Shown: positions 50,552 through 59,459 of the stretch, in pieces
How the letters are laid out: the number at the start of each line of letters is the position of its first letter
Position numbering within the stretch: the first letter of the stretch is position 1
Source of the DNA: Calditrichia bacterium
GTDB taxonomy: Bacteria; Calditrichota; Calditrichia; RBG-13-44-9; J075
Assembly (NCBI GenBank): GCA_020635015.1
Contig: JACKAP010000013.1
Span: 96,442 to 160,441 of the forward strand
DNA: 64,000 nt
Reading direction: 5' to 3'
The notes under the pieces: generated by a model
Seen by the model: the letters and a program-made list of their open reading frames with translations, nothing else
Databases searched by the model: none
Told to the model about the DNA's origin: nothing
Made by a program: the position numbers and the translations under genes

Positions 50552-52273
50552 ATGCGTGAATTTTACATTACAATGCTGCCCGCCGGAATTTTGCTGGCCG
50601 CACTGCTGAGCCCTCTGGCCGGGCAGGAGATGAACTGGCGGCAGAGCGGGGCCGGGGGAATGGTGGTGGCCGGGAAGCCGGAGGCGGTATCTGCGGGTCT
50701 CGACATCCTGGCGGCTGGCGGGAATGCGGTGGATGCGGCGGTGGCGGCCACCCTGGTGCTGAGTGTGAAGCATATCGGGGCGTTCTGCATCGGAGGCGAA
50801 GTACCGTTCCTGGTGTATGATGCCGCCCGGGAGGAACTCAGGGTGCTTTCCGGGCAGGGGGCCGCGCCGTTGGACAGTGCTGCGATGGATTGGTATTATG
50901 AAAACGGTATTCCCGGCAGCGATATCAAGGCGGCGGCGGTACCGGCGGTGATCGATCTCTGCGTCACCGCCCTGCAGCGCTACGGCACGATCAGCTTTGC
51001 GGAAGCAGTTGCGCCTACCCTGGCGATCCTGGATGCCGGCGCTCCCAACTGGTACCGCGACACCGCCAGCGGCGATACCATCGATGGGATCACCGGGCAA
51101 ACGATCCATGATCCGGAAGCCGCCACCCCGCTCAGCCGGCAGAGCTGGTATGCCGACCTGGCAGCGACCCTGCGCAAGCTGATCGCCGCGGAAGAATCGG
51201 CTGTCGGCGAACGGGCAACGAAACTGCAGGCGGTATCCGACCGATTTTACCGCGGCGACATCGCCGATGCACTGGAGGCCTGGTACATCGAAAAAGGCGG
51301 CTTCCTGCGCAAGGCGGATCTGGCCGCTCACCATACTCTGGTCGAAGCGCCGGTGGAAGTAACCTACCGTGGGCATACCGTCTACAAATGCGGTGCCTGG
51401 ACCCAGGGGCCCTACCTGCTGCAGACCCTCCGCCTGCTGGAGGGATTCGACCTGCGCGGAATGGGGCATCTTTCGGCCGATTACATTCACCTGGTGGCCG
51501 AGGCGATGAAGCTGGCGCTGGCCGACCGCGATGAGTATTATGCCGATCCCCGCTTTGCCGAGGTGCCGCTGGAGGCGCTGCTGTCCGAGCGCTATACCAT
51601 GTTGCGCCGAACCTTGATTGATATGAAACAGGCCTCTGCGGAACTACGGCCGGGCGATCCCTGGCATATGCAAGCCCTGAAATTACCCGGAAAGCGCGGG
51701 AAAGTCAGCGGCGGCACCACCACCCTCTGTGTGGCCGATCGCTGGGGCAATGTGGTGGCCGCCACCCCCAGTGGTCTGGGCAGCGATGCCGGCTCCGGCG
51801 GGCGCACCGGCATTACCCACGGTACCCGCCTGCAGAGTCTCAATACCTGGAAAGACCATCCCAACCGTATCGAGCCGGGCAAACGGCCGCGCATTACCCT
51901 GACCCCCACGCTGATTTTTAAAGACGGCCGGCCGGCGGCGGCGATCAGTATTGCCGGCGGCGATCTGCAGGATCAGGTAGCGCTGCAACTGTTGCTCGAT
52001 TATATTGAATTCGGGCTGCTGCCGGAAGCGGCATTGGCGGCGCCGCGTTTTTCCACCGGGCATCATGTCGGTTCTTTCGGGCAGGACCCGCCCAATCTGG
52101 CCAGCCTGCGGGTGCAGGAAGGGATCGGCGAAGCGGTGCGGGATGACCTGCTCGCCCGCGGCCACCGCCTCAGCGTCACCAAAGGCGGCATCGGCGGTGC
52201 GGCGATGCTGGTGCTGGATCCGGGGGGGATGATTTATGGAAGCGGGGCAGCCTGGGGTAGCCTGGCGAAATAA
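50552..52273 (+). CDS. Gamma-glutamyltransferase-family Ntn hydrolase
   Basis: 573 residues with a signal peptide ending near LSPLAGQE. The large-subunit start GGMVVAGKPEAVSAGLDILAAGGNAVDAAVAA is typical, as is GAFCIGGEVPFLVYD. The autoprocessing nucleophile Thr lies in SGGTTTLCVADRWGNVVAAT (near 387), followed by LQSLNTWKDHPNRIEPGKRPRITLTPTL and SIAGGDLQDQVALQLLLDYIEFG. The enzyme matures in the periplasm into two subunits and hydrolyses or transfers gamma-glutamyl groups, for example of glutathione. CGGAG precedes ATG 50552. Its presence amid glycan genes is unexplained; it may belong to the peptide-scavenging side. Confidence 0.9.
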   Translation: MREFYITMLPAGILLAALLSPLAGQEMNWRQSGAGGMVVAGKPEAVSAGLDILAAGGNAVDAAVAATLVLSVKHIGAFCIGGEVPFLVYDAAREELRVLSGQGAAPLDSAAMDWYYENGIPGSDIKAAAVPAVIDLCVTALQRYGTISFAEAVAPTLAILDAGAPNWYRDTASGDTIDGITGQTIHDPEAATPLSRQSWYADLAATLRKLIAAEESAVGERATKLQAVSDRFYRGDIADALEAWYIEKGGFLRKADLAAHHTLVEAPVEVTYRGHTVYKCGAWTQGPYLLQTLRLLEGFDLRGMGHLSADYIHLVAEAMKLALADRDEYYADPRFAEVPLEALLSERYTMLRRTLIDMKQASAELRPGDPWHMQALKLPGKRGKVSGGTTTLCVADRWGNVVAATPSGLGSDAGSGGRTGITHGTRLQSLNTWKDHPNRIEPGKRPRITLTPTLIFKDGRPAAAISIAGGDLQDQVALQLLLDYIEFGLLPEAALAAPRFSTGHHVGSFGQDPPNLASLRVQEGIGEAVRDDLLARGHRLSVTKGGIGGAAMLVLDPGGMIYGSGAAWGSLAK

Positions 52274-52323
52274 GGGTAAATGCTTAATGCTCAACGGTAA
52301 ATGGTAATTGCTGAATATCATAC

Positions 52324-52467
52324 TATTCCCCGCCTTCTCCAAGGCGGGGACAGATTGACGAAGCGTCCAGCAAGTCAATCAGGGGCGGTTGCAGTGCGTG
52401 CAACCGCCCCTGCGCCGTTCGCTGAACGCTTCACGGCTCTGTCCCCGCCTTGAAAATGCGGGGAATA
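52324..52467. repeat. Full family J element
   Basis: End arms TATTCCCC (52324-52331) and GGGGAATA (52460-52467). The inner hairpin GGGGCGGTTGCA/TGCAACCGCCCC is intact. It is closely similar to 33549-33695. At 52275-52318 there is a run of AAATGCTTAATGCTCAA-like units, also seen near 33463-33497. Confidence 0.85.
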
Positions 52468-52527
52468 ATTTGCTTAAAAAAAATGCTCAGAAAATAAAGT
52501 TTTGTGCCATTGTTGTGGGGTGATATT

Positions 52528-54384
52528 ATGTTTACAAGGATTTGCCATCTATTTTCTGTTTGTTTTATGAGCCTGTGGGGGCAACGCCGTTGTTTCCCCA
52601 TCCACCCATCCACCCATCCACCCATTTACGCCTTATTGTTGGTACTGCTTTGGAACGTCCCCGCATTTTCCCAAAGCGCCTTCAGCGAAGTTTCCGCTGC
52701 GGTAGGCTTACAATTTATCCATCAGGGCTATCATTACGGCGGGGGGATCGCGGTGGGCGATTTTAACGGCGACGGCTGGGAGGATATGTACGTGACCAAC
52801 GGCTATGGTCATCCCAATGCCCTTTTCCTCAACAATGGCGACGGCACTTTCCGCGATGCCGCCGCCAGCGCCGGGGTGGCCGATACCCTGGAAGGGATGG
52901 GCACGGTGTGCGGCGACATCGACAATGACGGCGATCTGGATATCTTCCTCTCCAATCACTGGGGCCCGAAGAAGCTCTTCCTCAACGATGGCAGTGCCCG
53001 CTTCACCGAGGTCGGCGCCGCCGCCGGGGTGGGTGCCCCCGGCCCCGGCACCAGCGCAGCGCTGGCCGACTTCGACAACGACGGCTGGCTGGATATTTAT
53101 CTACTCAACCACGCCCAGGATCACTTCGACTATCCCAATGCCCTCTACCGCAACAACCGCGACGGCACCTTCCGCGATGTGACCGCCGGCAGCGGTGTTG
53201 GGAGCATCCGCTCTTCCCTGGCCGTCGGTTTCTTTGATTTTAACAACGACCGCTACCCGGATATTTATCTGGTCAATGAATACGAGCGCGATGAGGTCTT
53301 TCTGAATCTGCGCGACGGCACCTTCCGCGATCTGAAGGATGAATTTACGATCCCCTACGGCGGCGGGATGGGGGTGGATATGGCCGATTATGATAACGAC
53401 GGCGACATTGACGTCTATGTGTCGAATTTGTACCGCGATTTTTTGCTGCGCAACGATGACGGCGCAGTGTTGACCGATGCGACCTCCGAAGTGGGAATCG
53501 AGAACCTCACCATGGGCTGGGGTGTCAGCTTCCTGGATTACGATAATGACGGCGACCGGGATATCCACGTGGTGAACGGGGCGATGATCTGGCCGGCCAG
53601 TTACGATGAAACCAACGTCTTTTTCCGCAACAACGGGAACGGTTTCTTCAACGAGGTGGCAGCGCAACTGGGACTTGACAGCCAGGGCGACAGCCGGGCC
53701 AGCGCCTGCGCCGATTTCAACAATGACGGTTATGTCGACATCGCGGTGCTGAATATCGAGCGGGATAGTCTCCAACTGTTCGAAAACCGTGCCGGGGGCA
53801 ACAACTGGCTGCAGGTCAAGCTGACCGGCCGCCAAACCAATCGCTGCGGGATCGGCGCGAAGGTAGAAATCTCCGCCGGCGGCAATGTGCAGATGACCGA
53901 GATCCGCTCCGGCAGCAGTTTCGCTTCCAACCACGGCCTGGCCGCCGCCTTCGGGCTGAAAAGGGCGGAGGTGGTCGATTACGTGACGGTGCACTGGCCC
54001 TCCGGCCAGGATCAGACGGTGACGGAGGTGGCGGTCAACCAGGTGCTGGCAGTCACCGAACCGGAAGGCGGCGGCAATAGTAACGTGCCGGAAGGGTTTG
54101 TGCTGTATCAGAATTTCCCCAACCCCTTTAACCCGGAAACCGAAATACCCTATCGGGTGATCGAAGCCGGTTCCCTCACGCTGCAGATCGTCGATGCCGG
54201 CGGCCGCCAGGTTCGCACCGTTTCACTTGGCGCCCATGCCCCGGGAGATTATACCTGGCGCTGGGACGGCCGCGACCGGTCCGGAATAAGTGTTGCGTCC
54301 GGCGTTTACATCTATCGCCTCAACTACCGCTCTGCAAATGGGAATGCATTATCACAATCACAAAAAATGGTGTTGCTGCATTAA
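52528..54384 (+). CDS. CRTAC1-type FG-GAP/ASPIC-UnbV protein with T9SS-type sorting tail
   Basis: About 618 residues. FG-GAP/VCBS repeats begin with GGGIAVGDFNGDGWEDMYVTN and continue as GDIDNDGDLDIFLSN, ALADFDNDGWLDIYLLN and MADYDNDGDIDVYVSN; each DxDxDG loop can bind Ca2+. The ASPIC/UnbV domain is NWLQVKLTGRQTNRCGIGAKV, VTVHWPSGQDQTV. The sorting tail starts FVLYQNFPNPFNPETEIPYRV and ends KMVLLH. It is probably a secreted, surface-attached beta-propeller for binding. The N-terminus is odd: the CCCATCCA repeat encodes IHPSTHPPIY between ATG 52528 and the hydrophobic signal (ALLLVLLWNVPAFSQS). A TTG near 52635 could be the original start. Confidence 0.85.
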   Translation: MFTRICHLFSVCFMSLWGQRRCFPIHPSTHPPIYALLLVLLWNVPAFSQSAFSEVSAAVGLQFIHQGYHYGGGIAVGDFNGDGWEDMYVTNGYGHPNALFLNNGDGTFRDAAASAGVADTLEGMGTVCGDIDNDGDLDIFLSNHWGPKKLFLNDGSARFTEVGAAAGVGAPGPGTSAALADFDNDGWLDIYLLNHAQDHFDYPNALYRNNRDGTFRDVTAGSGVGSIRSSLAVGFFDFNNDRYPDIYLVNEYERDEVFLNLRDGTFRDLKDEFTIPYGGGMGVDMADYDNDGDIDVYVSNLYRDFLLRNDDGAVLTDATSEVGIENLTMGWGVSFLDYDNDGDRDIHVVNGAMIWPASYDETNVFFRNNGNGFFNEVAAQLGLDSQGDSRASACADFNNDGYVDIAVLNIERDSLQLFENRAGGNNWLQVKLTGRQTNRCGIGAKVEISAGGNVQMTEIRSGSSFASNHGLAAAFGLKRAEVVDYVTVHWPSGQDQTVTEVAVNQVLAVTEPEGGGNSNVPEGFVLYQNFPNPFNPETEIPYRVIEAGSLTLQIVDAGGRQVRTVSLGAHAPGDYTWRWDGRDRSGISVASGVYIYRLNYRSANGNALSQSQKMVLLH

Positions 54385-54465
54385 TTTGCTGGGGCATGGT
54401 ATAGATTTTCTTCATATGACGATACCTGCTTACCGTTTAACTTCAGTTATATTTGATCGCACTAT

Positions 54466-56034
54466 TTATTCAATTCTTGGGTTGCTTTCTTCAAAAGCCG
54501 GGGCGCTTTCATTGCCCAGGCGGTCGACGGCCGACACCGCGATGCGGCTGATTTCCCTCCGGATGACGGCGGGCTGTGGCGGTGTTGCGCTGGAATCCGC
54601 CGGGGTTGGCGGTGTCACCGTCTCGCTGAGCGGGATGCGGTGGGAACGGGTGTTCCGGTCGAAAATCCGGTAATGCCACTGGTCGCCGGTTTGGGTATAA
54701 AGCACCCAGCGGAATACGGTTTCCGGATGTTCATGGGACCAGCTCACGGTGAGCGTGTCATCGGTCGTTTCAGTGGTAACCTGTGGTGCTGCCGGATTTT
54801 TATCACCCAGCCAGGGGGTGGGGGGGACCAATGCCTGCCGGCGATAGGGACCTTGCTTCAGGGAGTCGGCGATGCCGGCATAACTCTGCTGCAGCGCCTT
54901 CATGCTGAAGTGCACGTGTCCGGGCGCCTGGGGCACGAAACCGCGGGCGATCATGATCTGGCTGAGGTTCTCATCGGCCCCTCGCCCGGTTTTGATCCGG
55001 CTGGTGTAGAGGCCCGGCCAGAGGTGGCGGCCTTTAAGATTTTCTTCTTCCCACCAGCCTAACAGCACCGGGTAGCTCTGGGGAATCTGTCGGGTGGGCC
55101 AGTAGAGCTGCGGCGTCCAATAATCCAGCCAGCCCTGGTTCAGCCACAGCCGGGCATCGGCATAGAGACCGTTATATTGATCGAATCCGCGGATCGAGGG
55201 CGGATGTCCCGGTCGCCAGATTCCGAAGGGGCTGAGCCCGAACTTGACGAATTTTTTCTCCTGTTTGATTGCCCGGTACACCCGCTCGATGAAGCGGTTG
55301 ACCTGATCCCGCCGCCAATCCGCCCGGCTTAGCTTTCCCCCCTTTTGTTGATAGGCCTCCCAGGCAGTGCTGTCCGGGAAGTTCCCGTCACCGTAGGGAT
55401 AGAAATAATCGTCGAAATGCACCCCGTCGATATCGTAGCGGCGCAGCACATCCATGATGACCGCAAAGGAATGGTCCTGAGTCTCGCTTAGCGCCGGGTC
55501 CAGCCAGTAATAACCGTCGGGGAGTTTCCGCACCAGTTCCGGGCGCCGGCGCACAATCGAGGCCTCCCCGATCTCTCCGCCCCGGGGATGATGAGCGCGG
55601 TAGGGATTGAACCAGGCATGCAACTCCAGCCCGCGGTCGTGGGCCGCTTCGATCCAGAATGCCAGGGGATCATAGCCGGTAGCGGGCCCTTTGCCCTGTT
55701 CCCCGCTGAGGTAGTAGGTCCAGGGCTCCAGCTCGCTGGGATAGATTGCATCGCACTGCGGTCGCACCTGCAGGATGATGGCATTGAGATTTAGGCTTTG
55801 TGCGCTGTCGAGGATCGCAAGTGCCTCGCGCTGTTGCAGCGAGTCGCTCAATCCCGGCTCGCTGGGCCAGTCGATATTGGCGACGGTCGCCACCCAGGCG
55901 GCGCGGAACTCCCGCAGCACCGGCACCGGCGCAGCGGAAACCGGCCGGTTTTCCCGGGTAGCAGGACTGCAGGCCGCCAGCAGCAGCGCCGGCAGCAGCA
56001 TTCGATATAAAAGTGCAGTTTGCGGGACATACAT
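54466..56034 (-). CDS. GHL10-type (DUF187/YngK-like) lipoprotein
   Basis: 522 residues on the minus strand. The lipobox LLPALLLAAC lies near residue 22. The family core begins REFRAAWVATVANIDWPSEPG and continues LNAIILQVRPQCDAIYPSELEPW, LELHAWFNPYRAHHP, LVRKLPDGYYWLDPALSE, DIDGVHFDDYFYPY and KFGLSPFGIWRPGHPP, all hallmarks of glycosyl-hydrolase-like family 10. A fibronectin-like region follows (about 420-510: VTTETTDDTLTVSWSHEHP, ISRIAVSAVDRLGNES). These enzymes are thought to act on peptidoglycan or related glycans. AAAGGA precedes ATG 56034. It is convergent with the FG-GAP gene. Confidence 0.88.
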   Translation of the reverse strand: MYVPQTALLYRMLLPALLLAACSPATRENRPVSAAPVPVLREFRAAWVATVANIDWPSEPGLSDSLQQREALAILDSAQSLNLNAIILQVRPQCDAIYPSELEPWTYYLSGEQGKGPATGYDPLAFWIEAAHDRGLELHAWFNPYRAHHPRGGEIGEASIVRRRPELVRKLPDGYYWLDPALSETQDHSFAVIMDVLRRYDIDGVHFDDYFYPYGDGNFPDSTAWEAYQQKGGKLSRADWRRDQVNRFIERVYRAIKQEKKFVKFGLSPFGIWRPGHPPSIRGFDQYNGLYADARLWLNQGWLDYWTPQLYWPTRQIPQSYPVLLGWWEEENLKGRHLWPGLYTSRIKTGRGADENLSQIMIARGFVPQAPGHVHFSMKALQQSYAGIADSLKQGPYRRQALVPPTPWLGDKNPAAPQVTTETTDDTLTVSWSHEHPETVFRWVLYTQTGDQWHYRIFDRNTRSHRIPLSETVTPPTPADSSATPPQPAVIRREISRIAVSAVDRLGNESAPAFEESNPRIE

Positions 56035-56339
56035 GACGGAATTCCTTTAAGTATTGTGATACATTGAATACTAAGTTTTTTAATGTTTAAGATTCGCTAT
56101 TGGTCGTTGGTCATTGGTTGTTGCAAGGAATGCCTTAACCAAAAGCCAACAACCAATGACCAACAACGGTTTGCACAAATTACTTTTGCCAAAAGATACG
56201 GATTTTACTGCATTTATCCTATCCTCTTCATTAAATAATATTTTTTGGAAATTGAATATTTCCCTTGCTAAGGATCGTTAAAATAGCAAAATTTGTGGGT
56301 TCATTTTTAACCTAACTAAAGGAGGTTTGGTCATAAGAA
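56035..56339. repeat. Divergent intergenic gap with an 18-bp-arm palindrome
   Basis: The arms GTTGGTCATTGGTTGTTG (56106-56123) and its exact complement (56147-56164) enclose a short loop. A half copy is at 861-905. The region is AT-rich and must hold the promoters of both flanking genes, but none is clear. Confidence 0.75.
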
Positions 56340-57365
56340 ATGGACCTTGAAGAAATTTCTTCTTTCGAAGCGGTGAAGCCTTATTGGGACGAGTTGAACC
56401 ACACTTACAAACGTGATGAACTGGCTGTCGATTGGGCGATTCACCAGCAAATATGGGCGCAGTTCTACCAGCCCAAAGGGTATTCACTGAAAATTTTAGC
56501 CGGCTTCGAGAAAAACCGTTGCGTGGGCATTTTTCCGTTCAAATATATGACAGCGCCGGATCAGCCGTCCTCGCAATGGGCTTTCGGTGAAGAAGCCCTG
56601 ATTTCCCGCGAGTATTTTTGCCTTCCTGATAAACTCCATCAATTTGAGCCATATTTACCGCCCCACCCGGCCAATGATCTGAGCTGTTTTTACGTGCCGG
56701 CACAGCCGCAGGGTTTTTCTCGCTACCCCGGCGGGATCATTGATCTGAAGGATTCGGTAGAGAGTTATCTGGCCTCGCTCAATAAGAAAAAGCGGCATGC
56801 CCTGACCCATAACGCCCGGGAGAATGCCGATGTGGCGGTGCAGATCGACCGGCGCATCCGCGATGAGGAGATCCGGGAGCTGACCGAAAAATACCTGCGC
56901 TACTGGCAGATCAAGAGCGCGCTGAGCGAAACCTCCAAGGATGTGGACAGCTACGAAAAGATCATGATCGACTTTTACCTGCTGCGCCGGGCGGAGGAGA
57001 TGGGCAAGCTGATCGCGATCTATTTTTATGTGGAAGGGCAGCTGGCGGCAGTTAACTTTGCTATTCGCCGGGAGAGCGACCGGGTGGATGACTACCTCTG
57101 CCTGCGCGATACCGACGAGAAATACGCGCACCGGGGTCTGGGCAATTATGCCATCTGGGTCAACATGAACCATTGCCGGCAACTGGGGATCCGCTATTAC
57201 GACCTCAGCGATTTCCCCGCCGAATACAAACGCAAGTTTATCAACACCGAGATGTTTTATTACGGTTTCGCGAAGCCGGAAGCGGCTGCCGGCGCTGCTG
57301 AAGATGCCGGCGTCGCCGACACAGCCGAGGTCGCCCAATCCAATATTTATCAGAAGGTTGGGTAG
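56340..57365 (+). CDS. GNAT/FemAB-like acyltransferase (BioF2/CelD type)
   Basis: 341 residues. The central part SLNKKKRHALTHNARENADV and the C-terminal GNAT-like fold (LIAIYFYVEGQLAAVNFAIRR, YAHRGLGNYAIWVNMNHCRQLGIRYYDLS, EYKRKFINTEMFYYGF) match the acetyltransferase-6 (CelD/BcsL) group, which is linked to polysaccharide or cell-envelope modification. ATG 56340 is the first start after an in-frame TAA at 56334-56336. The strong AAAGGAGG is 14 bases upstream, longer than usual. The last 25 residues are Ala-rich. Substrate unknown. Confidence 0.75.
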   Translation: MDLEEISSFEAVKPYWDELNHTYKRDELAVDWAIHQQIWAQFYQPKGYSLKILAGFEKNRCVGIFPFKYMTAPDQPSSQWAFGEEALISREYFCLPDKLHQFEPYLPPHPANDLSCFYVPAQPQGFSRYPGGIIDLKDSVESYLASLNKKKRHALTHNARENADVAVQIDRRIRDEEIRELTEKYLRYWQIKSALSETSKDVDSYEKIMIDFYLLRRAEEMGKLIAIYFYVEGQLAAVNFAIRRESDRVDDYLCLRDTDEKYAHRGLGNYAIWVNMNHCRQLGIRYYDLSDFPAEYKRKFINTEMFYYGFAKPEAAAGAAEDAGVADTAEVAQSNIYQKVG

Positions 57366-57401
57366 CTGGAAACTGTTAATTTGTCGGTTGGCACTAACAC
57401 T

Positions 57402-57507
57402 CACGCAAAGCCGCAGAGACGCAAAGATTCGCAAAGAAAAACGCTTTATATTTCCTTATATTTTTGAAAATCTTTGCGGTTACTTTGCGGCTTCGCGGCT
57501 TTGCGTG
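57402..57507. repeat. CACGCAAAGCCGC-family palindrome
   Basis: The arms CACGCAAAGCCGCAGAGACG onward and GCGGCTTCGCGGCTTTGCGTG with GCAAAGATTCGCAAAG / CTTTGCGGTTACTTTGCGG inner pairing. It lies between the two acetyltransferase genes; this is the only copy in the window. Confidence 0.85.
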
Positions 57508-57599
57508 AAAAATGTGTCAATACTTTTAAGGATTTATGAAAGATGTCGTCAATCCTTCAAAAAAATAATTTGGCATTGTCTTGACAAGGAATTAACCCA

Positions 57600-58052
57600 A
57601 TGGAATACGATGTACGCACGATCACCTCGCTGAGCGATGTCAGCCAACTGGTGCGTATCCATAATACGACCTGGCATCACTCGCTGGGGATCATCGATTT
57701 GCTGGAGAATGCTTCGGAATGTTTTCTGCTGGTGGAACGCGGCAGCGGGAAGGTGGCCGGGTATCTTTTTCTGGAGACGGACAGCGAGCGGGGATTTGTG
57801 GAGATCAACGACCTGGCGATCGATCCCGCCCATCGCCAGCAAGGCGGCGGGCGAATGCTGATGCAGCATGCCCTGGCCCACTATGACTACCTGAAGCTGA
57901 ATGCCGACGCCACGAATCAGAAGCTGATCGATTTCTACTGGCATCTCGGTTTCAAAACCGAATCGGTGCTGGAAAACTATTACGCCATCGATAAGGATGC
58001 TCTGCGGATGGTCTGGCGTAAGCCCCGTGAAAGCACTCCGGTAAAGGCTTGA
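57600..58052 (+). CDS. GNAT-family N-acetyltransferase
   Basis: 150 residues, a single GNAT domain. Motif A is VEINDLAIDPAHRQQGGGRMLMQHAL, with the acetyl-CoA loop QQGGGR, and motif B is LNADATNQKLIDFYWHLGFKTES. It transfers an acetyl group from acetyl-CoA to an amine, in the cytoplasm. AAGGA lies eight bases before ATG 57600. The substrate cannot be named. Its stop codon TGA touches the next repeat element. Confidence 0.85.
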   Translation: MEYDVRTITSLSDVSQLVRIHNTTWHHSLGIIDLLENASECFLLVERGSGKVAGYLFLETDSERGFVEINDLAIDPAHRQQGGGRMLMQHALAHYDYLKLNADATNQKLIDFYWHLGFKTESVLENYYAIDKDALRMVWRKPRESTPVKA

Positions 58053-58222
58053 ATTGCACGCAGATTTTCACAGATTAGACAGATTTCCACAGATATTTGC
58101 TAAATTGCTACATTGTTGAATTGCTTATGGATAACTGCACGCCTATTCTTCTAGCAATGTAGCAATTTTTAAATCGTCTTATCTGCGTAAATCTGTCCAA
58201 TCTGCGTAATCTGTGTGCAATT
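58051..58222. repeat. Nested palindromes: AAATTGCTACATTG element inside a CAGATT element
   Basis: Outer arms: AATTGCACGCAGATTTTCAC onward (58052-58095) and its complement (58181-58222). Inner arms: AAATTGCTACATTG (58102-58115) and CAATGTAGCAATTT (58155-58168). Confidence 0.9.
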
Positions 58223-58227
58223 AAGTT

Positions 58228-59235
58228 TTACGGCAACGTTACCTGCAATGCCGAGAAGACATTCTGGATGCGGTTGAAGATGGTGGAGGTGTCGCTGCCG
58301 GCGTAGAGCAGGCCGATCAGTTGATTCTGATCGTTCAGCACTGCAGAACCGCTGTCGCCGCCCTGGCTCATCGCTCCGGCCATCAGCTGGTCGACGAAGG
58401 TGGCAATCTGGTTGGAGCCGTAGTTAACCTGCACGGTGACGTCGATTTGCTGGATGGTGCCGGTGGTAAAGCCGGTAGTGCGCCCGCTTTTCTTGACTGC
58501 CATATTCAGGGTCGCATCGGCAACCCCGCTGATGGTGCCGATGCCCAGGATCTCATTGACCACATCATTGGGGTTCACCGGTTCGGCAATCGCGCAATCC
58601 ACCAGGTTATCCGCTTCGATGTCGCGGCGGGAGTAGAGGCGGGTTTTGCTGCCCACCATCGCCGCCAGGCCGTTGAGGAAGCCGGCCACCCCGCTGGCCA
58701 GCCCGCAGGGATCGGCTCCGCCCACCCCGGCAAACTGGATCGGCACGAATTCGCTCAGGGTGGCAATCTGATCCTGCGCCAACTGCCCGCCGTCATAGGG
58801 GCCGGGCTGCAGGATCGGGTCGCCGGGACTGGCATTGTTGCTGTTGGCCAGCACGTGGTTGTTGGAGAGGATATAGAGTTTATCGTTCTTCTTCACCAGG
58901 CAGCCCAGGGTGCCGGCGGTAATGTTGACATGACCGATACTCACCCCGCCCGGGGCAGGACGGAAGCGTCCGGTAGGATCCTGCAGGGCGCGGATCACCC
59001 CGACCGGATTAACGTCGGTGGGCACCCCCTGAATGCTCGCCGGTACCAGGTCGCTGGCCGCCAGTTTCGCTTTGGGCTTCTTGATATCCACTGAACAGAC
59101 CAGCGCCAGTTCCTTGGTCGCCTTGCCGGCAGTGGTTTTATAGCCCACCCCCACCGCTACCACGTTGGAACGGCCCAACAGCTCACGCTTCGATTCCGCG
59201 AGCAGTTTTCGTACATCTGCCAATTCTTTCGCCAT
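58228..59235 (-). CDS. Trypsin-fold serine protease without signal peptide
   Basis: 335 residues. The catalytic triad is visible: His in LYILSNNHVLAN (near 125), Asp in LVDCAIAEP (near 212) and Ser in MSQGGDSGSAVL (near 292). The N-terminal 80 residues (NVVAVGVGYKTTAG, ALVCSVDIKKPKAKL, DLVPASIQGVPTDV) form an extra domain with a coiled start (ELADVRKLLAESKREL). There is no signal peptide or Tat motif, so it is cytoplasmic or released by another route. The layout resembles NAL1-like proteases, which I mention with caution. GGGAGG precedes ATG 59235. The target is unknown. Confidence 0.8.
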   Translation of the reverse strand: MAKELADVRKLLAESKRELLGRSNVVAVGVGYKTTAGKATKELALVCSVDIKKPKAKLAASDLVPASIQGVPTDVNPVGVIRALQDPTGRFRPAPGGVSIGHVNITAGTLGCLVKKNDKLYILSNNHVLANSNNASPGDPILQPGPYDGGQLAQDQIATLSEFVPIQFAGVGGADPCGLASGVAGFLNGLAAMVGSKTRLYSRRDIEADNLVDCAIAEPVNPNDVVNEILGIGTISGVADATLNMAVKKSGRTTGFTTGTIQQIDVTVQVNYGSNQIATFVDQLMAGAMSQGGDSGSAVLNDQNQLIGLLYAGSDTSTIFNRIQNVFSALQVTLP

Positions 59236-59459
59236 GATACCTCCCGGTAAGATTTATGTGAAATCATGATTTACAATTACGGACGACTTCTGAGTTATGT
59301 CCTATTCTTGATAATTTTTTTAGCCACTGAGACACAGAGTTCACAGAGAAATGATTATGGTAGTGTTAAAACCGTAATGCTGATTGTAATGATTCTGCAG
59401 ACTTTCAACTCATCCCCCCGCCCCTTCTCTTTCAAGAGAAGGCGAGCATAATTTGTTTA

